A program made the translations under genes and the position numbers. From the NCBI RefSeq assembly GCF_040676675.1, contig NZ_JBFAPK010000019.1, positions 62,001 to 126,000 on the forward strand: a stretch of 64,000 nucleotides of DNA, given 5' to 3'. This DNA comes from JBFAPK01 sp040676675 (GTDB lineage Bacteria > Actinomycetota > Actinomycetes > Mycobacteriales > Micromonosporaceae). The notes under the pieces were generated by a model. It had not been told where the DNA came from and ran no database searches. It was given only the letters and a program-made list of their open reading frames with translations. Of the stretch, positions 23,725 through 32,391 are shown piece after piece; positions within the stretch are counted from its first letter, which is position 1; every line of letters starts with the position of its first letter.

Positions 23725-25158
23725 TCACCGGCCGGCCGTGGCGCGGCGCCGCAGCGCGAGCGTGACGAGCGCGCCGAGCAGCATGCCGGCGGCGGCCAGC
23801 AGCACGGCGGTGCGACCACCGTCGGCGATCGCCGCACGGAGCCGGTCGTCCGCGAGCCCGGCGGTACCGGCGTTGGCGATCGCGACCAGCACGGCGAGGC
23901 CGAGGGCGTTGCCGAGGTTCAGCGTGGTCGACGCCATGCCCGACGCGACGCCCTGCTCCTCCGGCGCGACGCCGGTCGCCGCGGCGATCCACATGGCGGT
24001 CCAGACGACGCCCTGACCCAGGCCGGAGATGACCAGTCCCGGTACGGCCGCGAGGTAGCCGGCGTCCTCGGCGAAGGCCGGGGCGAGGACGACCGTGCCG
24101 AACGCGCCGACCACGAAACCGGCCAGCAGCGTCGTCCGGGTCCCGAACCTGGTGGTCAGCCGTTCGCCGAGCTGGGTGCCCGTCGCGATCGCGACCGAGG
24201 GTACGAGGAAGGCGAGGCCGGTCTGTAGCGCGTCGAACCCGTGCACGGTCTGCAGGAGCACGGTGAGGAAGTACGGCAGCGCGCCGAACGTACCCAGGTA
24301 GAGGAACGTGACCGTGACGCCGACCCCGAGGCTCCGGTTGGCGAGCAGCCGGGGCGGCATCAGCGGATCCCGGCTCCGCGCCTCGACGAGCGCGAACGCC
24401 AGCAGCAGCACCACGGCACCGCAGGCCGCCCCGATCACCGCCGGCGCGGTCCAACCCAGTTCGGGCCCCTGGACGAGCGCGAAGACGAGCAGGGTCGAGC
24501 CACCGGTCACCGTCAGCGCGCCGGGCAGGTCGAACCGGCGGTGCGCGGGCCGGGGCCGGTCGCGCGGGATGACCGCCAGCGCCCCGAGCGCGACGAGCCC
24601 GGCCAGGGGCACGTTGACGAAGAAGACGGCCGGCCAGCCGAACGCCTGGGTGAGCAGGCCGCCGAGCAGCGCGCCCAGCGTCAGCCCGCTGGCGCCCGCG
24701 CCGCCCCAGACCGCGAGCGCCCGGTTGCGTCGGGGCCCCTCCGGGAAGAGCGTGTTGATCAGCGAGAGCGTGGCGGGGAGGAGCAGCGCGCCGCCGATCC
24801 CCTGTATGGCCCGCGCGCCGACGATGACGACCTGGTCGCGGGCGAGTCCGCCGCCGAGGGACGAGAGCGCGTAGACGGTGAGGGCGAGCACGAACATCCG
24901 GCGCCGGCCGAGCAGGTCGGCGGCGCGCCCGCCGAGCAGGAGGAACCCGCCGGCGAACACCACGTAGGCGCTGACCACCCACTGCTGGGTCTGTTGGGAG
25001 AACCCGAGGTCGGTGCCGATCTCGGGTAGCGCGACGTAGACGATGTTCAGGTCGAGCGAGAAGATCAGTTGCGCCAGCGCCAGCAGGAGCAGGCTCCAGC
25101 CGAGCCGGGGCGGTGCTTCCCGATCCACAGTGGCCGGTAGGGAGGTTGTGGTCGTCAC
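23725..25158 (-). CDS. MFS drug exporter, DHA2 (14-TM) family
   Basis: 477 residues with about 14 hydrophobic segments. The DHA2 signature region is LIFSLDLNIVYVALPEIGTDLGFSQ (motif D1), followed by AGGFLLLGGRAADLLGRRRMF (motif A) and RAIQGIGGALLLPATLSLI (motif C-like). These are proton-driven exporters of hydrophobic drugs or toxic metabolites. The GTG at 25158 is placed behind AAGGGACG. It diverges from an ArsR-type gene with shared palindromes in between, a typical repressor/exporter pair. Confidence 0.92.
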   Translation of the reverse strand: MTTTTSLPATVDREAPPRLGWSLLLLALAQLIFSLDLNIVYVALPEIGTDLGFSQQTQQWVVSAYVVFAGGFLLLGGRAADLLGRRRMFVLALTVYALSSLGGGLARDQVVIVGARAIQGIGGALLLPATLSLINTLFPEGPRRNRALAVWGGAGASGLTLGALLGGLLTQAFGWPAVFFVNVPLAGLVALGALAVIPRDRPRPAHRRFDLPGALTVTGGSTLLVFALVQGPELGWTAPAVIGAACGAVVLLLAFALVEARSRDPLMPPRLLANRSLGVGVTVTFLYLGTFGALPYFLTVLLQTVHGFDALQTGLAFLVPSVAIATGTQLGERLTTRFGTRTTLLAGFVVGAFGTVVLAPAFAEDAGYLAAVPGLVISGLGQGVVWTAMWIAAATGVAPEEQGVASGMASTTLNLGNALGLAVLVAIANAGTAGLADDRLRAAIADGGRTAVLLAAAGMLLGALVTLALRRRATAGR

Positions 25159-25213
25159 TCGACGTCCCTTCGTGCGTGGTCGTGCCGGGCGGGGCCGGTG
25201 ACCGGACGAGATA

Positions 25214-25308
25214 GTACGCATAAACGCGTACAGTTCACGGGTACGTCAACATACGTACGGTCGTCCGGGCTGGGAAGCCGCTGTCGGATAGTTCACACGT
25301 ACGCGTAC
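25214..25308. promoter_or_regulatory. Three palindromic operators between exporter and ArsR-type gene
   Basis: GTACGC-N6-GCGTAC (25214-25231), GTACGT-N6-ACGTAC (25241-25258) and GTACGCGTAC (25299-25308) share the half-site GTACG(C/T). The first two have the same geometry and lie 27 bp apart, overlapping the likely promoters of both divergent genes. TACGAT, 7 nt before the ATG at 25327, is the probable -10 of the regulator. Confidence 0.65.
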
Positions 25309-25326
25309 GGAGGTACGATCTGAGGC

Positions 25327-25689
25327 ATGATCGCGCAGCATCCCGAGCCGCATCAGATCCGGCTGGAGAACGTCCTCACCGCGCTGGGTAACCCGACCCG
25401 GATGCAGATCCTGCGGGTGCTGGCCGGCGGCGGCGAGCAATCCTGCGGCAGCATCCTGCCGGGGGTGTCGAAGTCGACGCTGACCCGGCACTGGCGGGTG
25501 CTGCGCGACAGCGGCGTGATCTGGCAGCGCCCCTACGGGCGGGAGAACCTGCTGTCGCTGCGCCGGGAGGACCTGGACGCGCGCTTTCCGGGGCTGCTCG
25601 ACGCGCTGATCGCCGCCGCCGGGAGCGAGGCCGGCGAGGGGGACGCCGCCGGGAGCGAGGTCGGTGAGGGGGAGCCCGTCGGGGCGTGA
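25327..25689 (+). CDS. ArsR-like winged-helix regulator
   Basis: 120 residues. LENVLTALGNPTRMQILRVLAGG, then SCGSILPGVSKSTLTRHWRVLRDSGVI and a wing RPYGRENLLSLR are the ArsR winged-helix order. No CxC metal motif. A C-terminal repeat of AGSE(A/V)GEG is acidic and Gly-rich. Divergent from the MFS exporter across shared palindromes, so it probably represses that gene; the inducer would be an exported compound. Confidence 0.88.
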   Translation: MIAQHPEPHQIRLENVLTALGNPTRMQILRVLAGGGEQSCGSILPGVSKSTLTRHWRVLRDSGVIWQRPYGRENLLSLRREDLDARFPGLLDALIAAAGSEAGEGDAAGSEVGEGEPVGA

Positions 25690-25725
25690 CGCCACACGGG
25701 GCGTGCGCCGCCCTGCCGCCCCGGC

Positions 25726-25781
25726 GATCTAGGGCAAATCCGTGTCAGTTGATCTCTAATCACGACGATTTGCCCTAGATC
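25726..25781. terminator. Long stem-loop between two convergent genes
   Basis: Perfect 15-bp inverted repeat (GATCTAGGGCAAATC at 25726-25740, its complement at 25767-25781), extended by CGTG/CACG inside, with a 26-nt AT-richer loop region. Lies between the ArsR-type gene (plus) and the lipoprotein gene (minus). Bidirectional terminator or intergenic repeat element. Confidence 0.65.
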
Positions 25782-25804
25782 GACGCGTGGGGGAGCGGTG
25801 CCGG

Positions 25805-26656
25805 TCAGAACGGGGAGAGGTAGACCTCGGTTCGCGAGTCGTCGGTCTTGTCCGGCCGGCCGTGCGGCAGTCGGATCTGCCCCTGCGAGCGACCCGGGGC
25901 GTACCGGTTGTCGGCGGCGGTGCGGTTCGGGCCGGTGCCGCCGAGGATCTGCCCGAGCGAGTCGCGGAAGATCGCCTGTGCCTTCGGGGCCTGGAGCGCG
26001 TCCGGGTACTCCGAGTCGACCGCGAACGTGATCGTCGTCCCCGGACCGGGGGAGGCGGCCTGGGTGCGGATCTCGCTGGCGCCCAGCCGCGCCACCGGAA
26101 TCAGCTCGTTCTCCGGCGGCAGCCAGGTCGCGCCGGCGATTTCCACGAGCAGGCTGGCGGCGCCCGGACGGTCGACGTACACGTCACCGCCGATGCCGAC
26201 CTGCTGCCCGGGCAGCACCACCCCGATTTCGCGGGCGACCGCGGGGCTGCCGGCGTCCAGGTCGGTGATCGCCTTACCCGATCCGTCCGTGATCCGGATG
26301 GTGACCTTCGTCTTGACCGCCGCGCGATCCCGGCTGGTGTTCTCGACGACGATTCCGTACGTGACCATTTCCTTGCCGGCGCCGTCCCAGATGGAGGAGA
26401 GTCCCTGCTCCACCATTCGGATGCTGCCGCCGTCCGGCGCCACGACGGCCGGGGGCGGGGTGGTGGTGAGCGCGTCCGGTTGGGCTGCCGTGTCCGAGCC
26501 GCAGGCCGCGCTGCCCAGGAGCGCCGCGAGTGTCGACGCCAGCACGATTGGTGGCGTCAATGTTTTGGCCTTCCGATAGCGTTTCCGGTCGGCGTCGCGG
26601 CGTGATCGCGGCAACTGCTCGAACGGCGCGCTGGAATCCCCGTGCCCAATTCCCAT
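25805..26656 (-). CDS. Lipoprotein of unknown function
   Basis: 283 residues. A basic N-terminus (RSRRDADRKRYRKAK) is followed by a hydrophobic stretch and lipobox (VLASTLAALLGSAAC). The mature protein is beta-rich and includes MVTYGIVVENTSRDRAAVKTKVTIRITDGSG, an FxxAM/DUF-like Ig fold for extracellular domains, and ends in a basic C-terminus. It is anchored outside the membrane. No enzyme motif. The ATG at 26656 gives a long n-region of about 30 residues; a later start would fit a lipoprotein better, but none has a clear ribosome site. Confidence 0.7.
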   Translation of the reverse strand: MGIGHGDSSAPFEQLPRSRRDADRKRYRKAKTLTPPIVLASTLAALLGSAACGSDTAAQPDALTTTPPPAVVAPDGGSIRMVEQGLSSIWDGAGKEMVTYGIVVENTSRDRAAVKTKVTIRITDGSGKAITDLDAGSPAVAREIGVVLPGQQVGIGGDVYVDRPGAASLLVEIAGATWLPPENELIPVARLGASEIRTQAASPGPGTTITFAVDSEYPDALQAPKAQAIFRDSLGQILGGTGPNRTAADNRYAPGRSQGQIRLPHGRPDKTDDSRTEVYLSPF

Positions 26657-27037
26657 TTTCCGTCTCCTACACCGGCGCTGTGCGGATGGACGTCACGATT
26701 ACGGGTACCTGGAATCAGGTCGCATTGGTGCCCTTACGGCACCTCGTTTGCCGGCGCGGTAAATGATATCGGACCCTGTCAAATTCGGACGTATTCGCAG
26801 CATGCGGGCCGGATCATTCCCGATAGCCACACCCTGGTACTGGTCGGTAACACCCGAAAGAACCGCCCACACCCCACCCGAACTCACCCCACCCGGAACG
26901 CACCTACCCGGAACGTACCCCGCCCGAACGCGCCCCGCTCGGCGAGCACGTCAGCGAAGGGGGCACCCGCCCACCGTCACGAAGTCACCGCCGCCGCGAA
27001 GCGGAACCGAGCTGGACGGAGCCACGCCCCAAGAAAA
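26657..27037. other. Gene-free intergenic stretch upstream of the lipoprotein gene
   Basis: About 380 bp with no credible ORF. The left part is AT-richer (around 26750-26830) and presumably holds the lipoprotein promoter. The right part (26870-26945) is a C-rich run with recurring CACCCGGAACG / CCCGAACG units. No tRNA-like or riboswitch-like fold was recognised. Confidence 0.4.
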
Positions 27038-27104
27038 GGTGGGGCCACCGTGCCCGGCGAAGACATCAAACCTGACGGGATTCGCCGGGCATGGTGGCCC
27101 CACC
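27038..27104 (-). terminator. Conserved-loop hairpin, copy 1
   Basis: 24-nt arms (GGTGGGGCCACC ... CCCGGCGAA and complement), one mismatch, around a 19-nt loop GACATCAAACCTGACGGGA. On the minus strand the stem is followed by CTTTTCTT, as in a rho-independent terminator, 12 bp downstream of the acetyltransferase stop. Copies 2 (35121-35189) and 3 (59781-59849) share arms and loop. Confidence 0.75.
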
Positions 27105-27116
27105 CCACACCTTGCG

Positions 27117-27683
27117 TCAGGCCGCCGGCAGGTTCACGTGCAGCCGCAGCTGCGGTACGAGCATGTCCTCGACGTCCAGCGCCCGCGCCGCGCCGTCCGG
27201 CTCCCAGCCGGCGCTGCCCAGGAACTTGCGGGTCGCCGCGTCGCCGTCGAAGGCCCAGGCGACCGAGGCGGTGAACCCGTCGGAGCGCCACAGGTCGACG
27301 CTGGCCGCGAGCAGCCGGCTGCCGTGGCCACGCCGCCCCCAGCGCGGCTCCACCAGCAGGTCGGTGACGGCCGCCACCTCCGGGCCCAGTCCGTCGGCCG
27401 GCTCGTTCGGGGCGAGGGCCTGCTCGTCGGCCGGTCCGGAAGCCGCAAAACCCACCAGATACGATTGTTCGGCCTGCTCGACGGCGACCAGCACCCGGTG
27501 CCGCTCGGACGGTGGCGTCTCGATCGCGGCGCTCCACCGCCGGCCGAACCACGCTTCGTCCAGACTGTCGAGCACGTGGCGGGGTAGGAGCCGGCGGTAC
27601 GCGACACGCCAGGTCGCGAGCTGGATGCGGGCGATCTCGGCGGCGTCGGACGGACGCGCCGGGCGGACGTACCCCAGAGCCAT
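27117..27683 (-). CDS. GNAT-family N-acetyltransferase
   Basis: 188 residues. VRPARPSDAAEIARIQLATWRVAY opens a GNAT fold; VTDLLVEPRWGRRGHGSRLLAASVDLW carries motif A with the acetyl-CoA loop RRGHGSR; ATRKFLGSAGWEPDG is motif B. Substrate unknown. On its strand TACTCT lies 8 nt before the ATG, suggesting a leaderless transcript. Divergent from the GT87 gene. A conserved-loop hairpin lies just after its stop. Confidence 0.9.
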   Translation of the reverse strand: MALGYVRPARPSDAAEIARIQLATWRVAYRRLLPRHVLDSLDEAWFGRRWSAAIETPPSERHRVLVAVEQAEQSYLVGFAASGPADEQALAPNEPADGLGPEVAAVTDLLVEPRWGRRGHGSRLLAASVDLWRSDGFTASVAWAFDGDAATRKFLGSAGWEPDGAARALDVEDMLVPQLRLHVNLPAA

Positions 27684-27716
27684 GGTTGGGAAGAGTACGG
27701 GCCGAGGGGAGCGACG

Positions 27717-29021
27717 ATGGCGGTGGGTGGCTCGCGGCGCACCCGGTACCAGGCGCTCTTCGTCCTGGCGCTCGCCGTGGCGGTGGCGGGCTTCCTCGCG
27801 GTCGCCGCGGTGCGGCACGGCTTCTTCGATCTCAAGGTCTACTACGGCGCGATCCGCTACTGGGCCCGCGACGGCGGCGAGATCTACGACTACCTCAAGC
27901 CCAACAGCAAGTACGGCTACACGTACCCGCCGTTCGCGGCGCTGGCGATGCTGCCGATGGCGTACCTGCCCTGGCTGGCGGCGATCGTGCTGCACGTCGC
28001 CGCGACCGTGGTGGTGAGCGCCCTGCTGATCTGGTGGCTGGTCGACCCGATCTCCCGGCGGATGGGCTGGACCCGCTGGTTCGCGTTCGCCGTCGCGCTC
28101 TGCCTCGCGGCGGCCTTCGAACCGATGCGGGAGACGGTCAACTTCGGCCAGGTCAACATGCTGCTGCTGGTCCTGGTCGTGGCCGACCTGTTCTGGTTGG
28201 TCGGGCCGCTCCCGCTCGGCTGGCGCGGCCCGGCGAGGCCGTCCTGGTACTCCGAGGACGCCTGGTATCGCCGCCTCGGCGGGATCGGGATCGGGCTGGC
28301 CACGGCGATCAAGCTGACCCCGGGCATCTTCATCGTCTACCTGCTGGTCACCCGGCGCTGGCGGGCCGCGTTCGTGGCGAGCGCCAGCGCCGCCGCGGCC
28401 ACCCTCCTCGCCGCCGCGGTCGCCCCGGACGCCTCGCGCGAGTACTGGCTCGACGCGCTCCTGAACACCGACCGGGTCGGCTCGCTGGCGTTCATCTCCA
28501 ACCAGTCCCTGCAGGGGGTGGTGGCGCGACTCGACCCGGCCGAGCCCAGCAGGGCGCTCTGGCTGGTACTGGTCGTGGCGACGCTGGCGGTCTGGTTCTG
28601 GCGGGTACGGGCGGCGGCCCGGGCCGGCGACTGGGCCACCGGGATGGCGCTCACCGCCGTGGTTGGCTGCCTGGTCAGCCCGGTGACCTGGGTGCACCAC
28701 CTGGTCTGGCTGATCCCGGCGCTGGTGCTGGTGCTCGACAACGCCTACCGGGCACCGGCCGGCAGCCGCCGGCGGCGCTGGCTGCTCGGCTTCGCCGTGT
28801 TCGGGTACGGGATGCTGATCAGCCGGTTCGTCTGGATCTGGGAGCACGGCTCACCGGGGGTGAGCGGCTTCCTCGGCAGCAACTTCTACGTGTGGATCAG
28901 CATCGCCCTGCTGCTGGTGCTGCCGATCCGCCCCGCCGAGCCGGTCGAGGGTTCCGACGTACCGGAGCTCGACCAGCCCGAGCGGCGACCGTCCCCCCGT
29001 CCGCTGGAGTTCGTACGTTGA
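27717..29021 (+). CDS. GT87-family polyprenyl-phosphate mannosyltransferase-like membrane protein
   Basis: 434 residues with 9-10 membrane spans. The signature of the GT-C family 87 is present: FFDLKVYYGAIRYW early on (catalytic Asp in the first loop), YGYTYPPFAALAMLP, AIKLTPGIFIVYLL and NQSLQGVVARL, then SPVTWVHHLVWLIPAL. These enzymes move mannose or arabinose from a polyprenyl-phosphate donor to envelope glycolipids on the outer membrane face. GAGGGGAG precedes the ATG. The last 171 bp overlap the convergent GNAT gene. Confidence 0.9.
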   Translation: MAVGGSRRTRYQALFVLALAVAVAGFLAVAAVRHGFFDLKVYYGAIRYWARDGGEIYDYLKPNSKYGYTYPPFAALAMLPMAYLPWLAAIVLHVAATVVVSALLIWWLVDPISRRMGWTRWFAFAVALCLAAAFEPMRETVNFGQVNMLLLVLVVADLFWLVGPLPLGWRGPARPSWYSEDAWYRRLGGIGIGLATAIKLTPGIFIVYLLVTRRWRAAFVASASAAAATLLAAAVAPDASREYWLDALLNTDRVGSLAFISNQSLQGVVARLDPAEPSRALWLVLVVATLAVWFWRVRAAARAGDWATGMALTAVVGCLVSPVTWVHHLVWLIPALVLVLDNAYRAPAGSRRRRWLLGFAVFGYGMLISRFVWIWEHGSPGVSGFLGSNFYVWISIALLLVLPIRPAEPVEGSDVPELDQPERRPSPRPLEFVR

Positions 29022-29486
29022 CCGCTCGCCGTCGGTGACCAGCCCGGCCCGCTCGAAGAAGCGGCGGGCCCGGGCGTTCTCCGCGAGCACCCAGAGCCGC
29101 AGCTCGGTCCAGTCCCGCCCGGCCAACCCGGCCAGCGCGGCGTCGAGCAGCCGCCGGCCGACGCCGGTGTCCCAGTGCGCCGGGTCGACGTAGAGGGAGA
29201 GGATCTCGGCGTACCGGTGGTCGAGGTCGTCGGAGTCCTGGTCGACCCGGTACGGGCCGAAGGTGACGAATCCCCGCACCTCTTCGTCGTGCTCGGCGAT
29301 CAGGGTGGTGAACGGGTGCTCCGGGTCGGCCGTGCCGACGTCGCGCCGGCGCTGGGCCCAGGCCGCCACGTTGAGCCGGGCCAGCACCTCCTCGGGCATG
29401 ATCCCGGCGTATCCGGCCTGCCAGGCCCGGATGTGCACCGCCGCGATCGGCTCGGCGTCCTCGGGTCGCTCCGGGCGGATCTCCAT
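28851..29486 (-). CDS. GNAT-family N-acetyltransferase with extended C-terminus
   Basis: 211 residues. IRPERPEDAEPIAAVHIRAWQAGYAGIMPEE, ILSLYVDPAHWDTGVGRRLLDAAL (motif A with the TGVGRR acetyl-CoA loop) and ENARARRFFERAGLVTDGE are GNAT hallmarks. The ATG at 29486 was chosen since the fold starts there. The normal fold ends around the YELQRTGG segment; the last 45 residues, rich in His/Gln/Asp, lie antisense over the end of the GT87 gene and are probably a read-on tail. Confidence 0.88.
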   Translation of the reverse strand: MEIRPERPEDAEPIAAVHIRAWQAGYAGIMPEEVLARLNVAAWAQRRRDVGTADPEHPFTTLIAEHDEEVRGFVTFGPYRVDQDSDDLDHRYAEILSLYVDPAHWDTGVGRRLLDAALAGLAGRDWTELRLWVLAENARARRFFERAGLVTDGERSTYELQRTGGRSPLGLVELRYVGTLDRLGGADRQHQQQGDADPHVEVAAEEAAHPR

Positions 29487-29674
29487 ACCGGCAGTCTCGG
29501 TCCCACCGGCGGTCGAGTCCAGCCGGACGCGCCCCACGACTTTCCCGCCGATCATGGACTTGTGGTCGAAATTTTGTCCCCGTAGAGGTTCTTTGTCCCT
29601 GCCAGAACTCCTTGATCGACGGGGGTGGGGAGGAGCGGGGGCCGTGTCGTACGGGTCCACTAGGGTGCTGTTCG

Positions 29675-30904
29675 ATGACCGTTCCGGAGTCGCTCACGAT
29701 CGCCCAGGCCCGCCGGATCGCGCTGGCCGCCCAGGGCTTCGCCGATCCGGCGCCGACCGGCGTGCCCACGCTGCGCCACCTGCGCCGGGTGCTCGGCCGG
29801 ATCGGCCTGATCCAGATGGACTCGGTCAACGTCCTCCAGCGCGCCCACTACCTGCCGCTCTACAGCCGGCTCGGGCCCTACCCGACCGCGCTGCTGGACC
29901 GGGCCGCCTACCGGCGCCCCCGCGAGCTGTTCGAGTACTGGGGGCACGAGGCGTCGCTGGTGCCGGTCGGGCTGCATCCGGCCCTGCGCTGGCGGATGGC
30001 GGCGGCGCACACCGACGCCTGGGGCGGCATGCGCCGCATCGCGGTGGAACAGCCCGAGCTGGTCGCCTGGGTGCGTGACGAGGTACGCGCCAACGGGCCG
30101 CTGACGGCCGCCGAGATCGAGCACGACACGCCCGTCAAGAAGGAGAACTGGGGCTGGAACTGGTCGGCGGTCAAGCGGGCGCTGGAGTTCCTCTTTTGGT
30201 CCGGCGAGGTCGCCGCCGCCGCCCGCAACACGGCGTTCGCCCGCCTCTACGACGTGCCCGAGCGGGTGCTTCCCGCCGCGGTGCTGGGCGCGCCGACGCC
30301 CAGCGACGCGGAGGCGTACCGGACCCTGGTCGCCGTCGCCGCCCGCGCCCTCGGGGTCGCGGCCGAGCCGGAGCTGCGCGACTACTTCCGGCTGCCCGTC
30401 GCCGGCGCCCGGGCGGCCATCGCCGAACTGGTCGAGGCCGGCGAGCTGCGGCCGGTGGTGGTGCGGGGCTGGAAGGGTCCGGCCTACCTGCACGCCGAGG
30501 CGCGGTTGCCGCGCTGGATCCGGGCGAGCACGCTGGTCAGCCCGTTCGACCCGCTGGTCTGGGAGCGGGGCCGGGCCGAGCGGCTCTTCGGGTTCAGCTA
30601 CCGGATCGAGATCTACGTGCCGGCGCCGCAGCGGGTACACGGCTACTACGTCCTGCCGTACCTGCAGGGGGATCGCTTCACGGCCCGGGTCGACCTCAAG
30701 GCGGACCGGAAGGCCGGCGTGCTGCGGGTGCCGGCCGCGTGGGTCGAGCCGGGCGTGGACGTGACGGAGACGGCGGCGGGGCTCGCCGCGGAGCTGCACC
30801 GGCTCGCCGGCTGGCTCGGGTTGGGCGCCGTGGCGCCGCCCGAGGCGGGTGATCTCGCGGCCCCGCTCGCGGCGATGCTCGCCGGCGCGCCCGGTGTACC
30901 GTGA
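29675..30904 (+). CDS. Winged-helix DNA glycosylase-like protein (YcaQ/AlkX, HTH_42 family)
   Basis: 409 residues. Begins with SLTIAQARRIALAAQGF, then LRHLRRVLGRIGLIQMDSVNVLQRAHYLPLYSRLG. The Q-x-D motif (IQMDSV) is the catalytic signature of the YcaQ branch, which unhooks interstrand crosslinks (AlkZ relatives have QxQ). Further family motifs: YWGHEASLVP, the KALEFLFWSGEV-like segment (here KRALEFLFWSG) and LVSPFDPLVWERGRAERLFGF, YYVLPYLQGDRF. A cytosolic repair or self-resistance role is likely. TAGGGT lies 8 nt before the ATG. Confidence 0.9.
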   Translation: MTVPESLTIAQARRIALAAQGFADPAPTGVPTLRHLRRVLGRIGLIQMDSVNVLQRAHYLPLYSRLGPYPTALLDRAAYRRPRELFEYWGHEASLVPVGLHPALRWRMAAAHTDAWGGMRRIAVEQPELVAWVRDEVRANGPLTAAEIEHDTPVKKENWGWNWSAVKRALEFLFWSGEVAAAARNTAFARLYDVPERVLPAAVLGAPTPSDAEAYRTLVAVAARALGVAAEPELRDYFRLPVAGARAAIAELVEAGELRPVVVRGWKGPAYLHAEARLPRWIRASTLVSPFDPLVWERGRAERLFGFSYRIEIYVPAPQRVHGYYVLPYLQGDRFTARVDLKADRKAGVLRVPAAWVEPGVDVTETAAGLAAELHRLAGWLGLGAVAPPEAGDLAAPLAAMLAGAPGVP

Positions 30905-30930
30905 GGTGACCGTGGCGAGGTGGAGGCGTG

Positions 30931-31509
30931 ATGGTGAGCGTTGAGCGTTCGGCTGCCGAGGGTTCCTTCGTCCCGACCGCGCCGGACCGCGAGCACCAGG
31001 AACCGGGCGCGGGCCAGTACTACTACCCGCCGGCGGGCGGACCGTACTACCAGTACGCCGAGCCGGACCGGCTGACCCGGTTCGTCAACCGGCTCAACGC
31101 CCGCCTGCCGCGCTGGGCGGCGCCGGTCGCCGCGCTGGGCTGCATGGCCGCCGGGGTCGGCTACACGCTGCTGGCCGACCCGACCAGGACCAGCCCCGAC
31201 GCGATGCCGACCTGCCTGCTGAAGCTCACCACCGGGCTGGACTGCCCGGGCTGTGGCGGCACCCGCGCCCTCTGGTACGTGCTGCACGGCGACCTGCCGG
31301 CGGCCGCGCGGCACCACGTCGTCTTCGTCTTCGCGCTGCCGTTCCTGATCTACCTGTACGTGGCCTGGGCGCTGTCGCACACGTTCGGCTGGCGGCTGCC
31401 GCAGCTGCGGGTCACCCCGAAGGTGGTCGGCGTCTTCCTGGCCGTCTGGCTGACCTTCTCGGTGTTGCGCAACCTGCCCTGGGCACCGTTCACCTGGCTG
31501 TACGTGTAG
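30931..31509 (+). CDS. DUF2752-family membrane protein
   Basis: 192 residues. The DUF2752 motif CPGCGGTRALW lies just after a first membrane segment (APVAALGCMAAGVGYTLLAD) and is followed by two or three more (VVFVFALPFLIYLYVAW; VVGVFLAVWLTFSVLR). The N-terminal 45 residues are Tyr/Pro/Gly-rich (QYYYPPAGGPYYQYA), a low-complexity cytoplasmic tail. Function of the family unknown; the Cys pair could bind metal. ATG 30931 follows AGGTGGAGG. Confidence 0.9.
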   Translation: MVSVERSAAEGSFVPTAPDREHQEPGAGQYYYPPAGGPYYQYAEPDRLTRFVNRLNARLPRWAAPVAALGCMAAGVGYTLLADPTRTSPDAMPTCLLKLTTGLDCPGCGGTRALWYVLHGDLPAAARHHVVFVFALPFLIYLYVAWALSHTFGWRLPQLRVTPKVVGVFLAVWLTFSVLRNLPWAPFTWLYV

Positions 31510-31579
31510 GGCCCCGCGCGGCGCGCGTGACGCCGGCAACGCGCCGGTGCCCGCGCTTGGGAGGGGCGCGGCCTGCCAC

Positions 31580-31592
31580 TACAGTCCCAGGA
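31580..31592 (+). promoter_or_regulatory. -10 box of thyX (leaderless)
   Basis: TACAGT (31580-31585) ends 7 nt before the ATG at 31593; no ribosome site is present. Confidence 0.45.
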
Positions 31593-32345
31593 ATGTCGCA
31601 ACTCGTGCAGCCCCAGGTCAAGCTGATCGCGTGGACCCACTTCGAGGCGCCGGACGACGTGCCCTGGTCCACCGACGCCGACGGCGGCCAGGCGCTCGCG
31701 GAGTTCGCCGGCCGGGCCTGCTACCAGTCGTGGCGCAAGCCGAACCCGGCCACCGCCACCAACGCGGGCTACCTGGCGCACATCCTGGAGGTCGGGCACT
31801 ACTCGGTGCTGGAGCACGGCACCGTGACCTTCTACTTCTCCGGGGTCTCCCGCTCGTTCACGCACGAGCTGATCCGGCACCGGCACTTCTCGTACAGCCA
31901 GCTCTCTCAGCGGTACGTGCCGGAGCGGGACGCCGCGATGGTCGAGCCGGCGGTCATCGCCGAGGACCCCGAGCTGCACAAGCGCTTCGTCGAGGCGACC
32001 GAGGCGAGCGTGCGGGCGTACACGGAGTTGCTGGAGGGGCTGGAGCGGCGGTTCGCGGACGTGGAGAGCCCCACGCTGCGCCGCAAGCAGGCCCGTCAGG
32101 CGGCCCGCGCGGTGCTGCCCAACGCCACCGAGACCCGGATCGTGGTCACCGGCAACTACCGGGCCTGGCGGCACTTCGTGGCGATGCGCGCCAGCGAGCA
32201 GGCCGACGTCGAGATCCGCGAGCTGGCGATCGAGTGCCTGCGGCAGTTGCAGCGGGTCGCCCCGAACGTCTTCGCCGACTTCACCATCTCGACGCTGGCG
32301 GACGGTACGGAGATCGCTACCAGTCCCCATGGCGAGCAGTCCTGA
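31593..32345 (+). CDS. thyX: Flavin-dependent thymidylate synthase
   Basis: FAD- and NADPH-dependent conversion of dUMP to dTMP using methylenetetrahydrofolate, working as a tetramer. 250 residues, normal length. The ThyX motif RHRHFSYSQLSQRY (RHRxxSxxxxSxRY) is complete, preceded by FYFSGVSRSFTHELI, with the C-terminal helix RHFVAMRASEQADVEIRELA. ATG 31593 was chosen over upstream starts because TACAGT lies 7 nt before it. dapA follows 46 bp later behind its own promoter; thyX-dapA-RNase J is a common actinobacterial order. Confidence 0.97.
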   Translation: MSQLVQPQVKLIAWTHFEAPDDVPWSTDADGGQALAEFAGRACYQSWRKPNPATATNAGYLAHILEVGHYSVLEHGTVTFYFSGVSRSFTHELIRHRHFSYSQLSQRYVPERDAAMVEPAVIAEDPELHKRFVEATEASVRAYTELLEGLERRFADVESPTLRRKQARQAARAVLPNATETRIVVTGNYRAWRHFVAMRASEQADVEIRELAIECLRQLQRVAPNVFADFTISTLADGTEIATSPHGEQS

Positions 32346-32379
32346 TGGCTTCCGTGGCGGGCGGCCCATGGGCGTCGGC

Positions 32380-32391
32380 TAGGTTGTCAGC
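32380..32391 (+). promoter_or_regulatory. -10 box of dapA (leaderless)
   Basis: TAGGTT (32380-32385), 6 nt, then ATG. Matches the dapB promoter base for base at TAGGTTGT. Confidence 0.55.
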
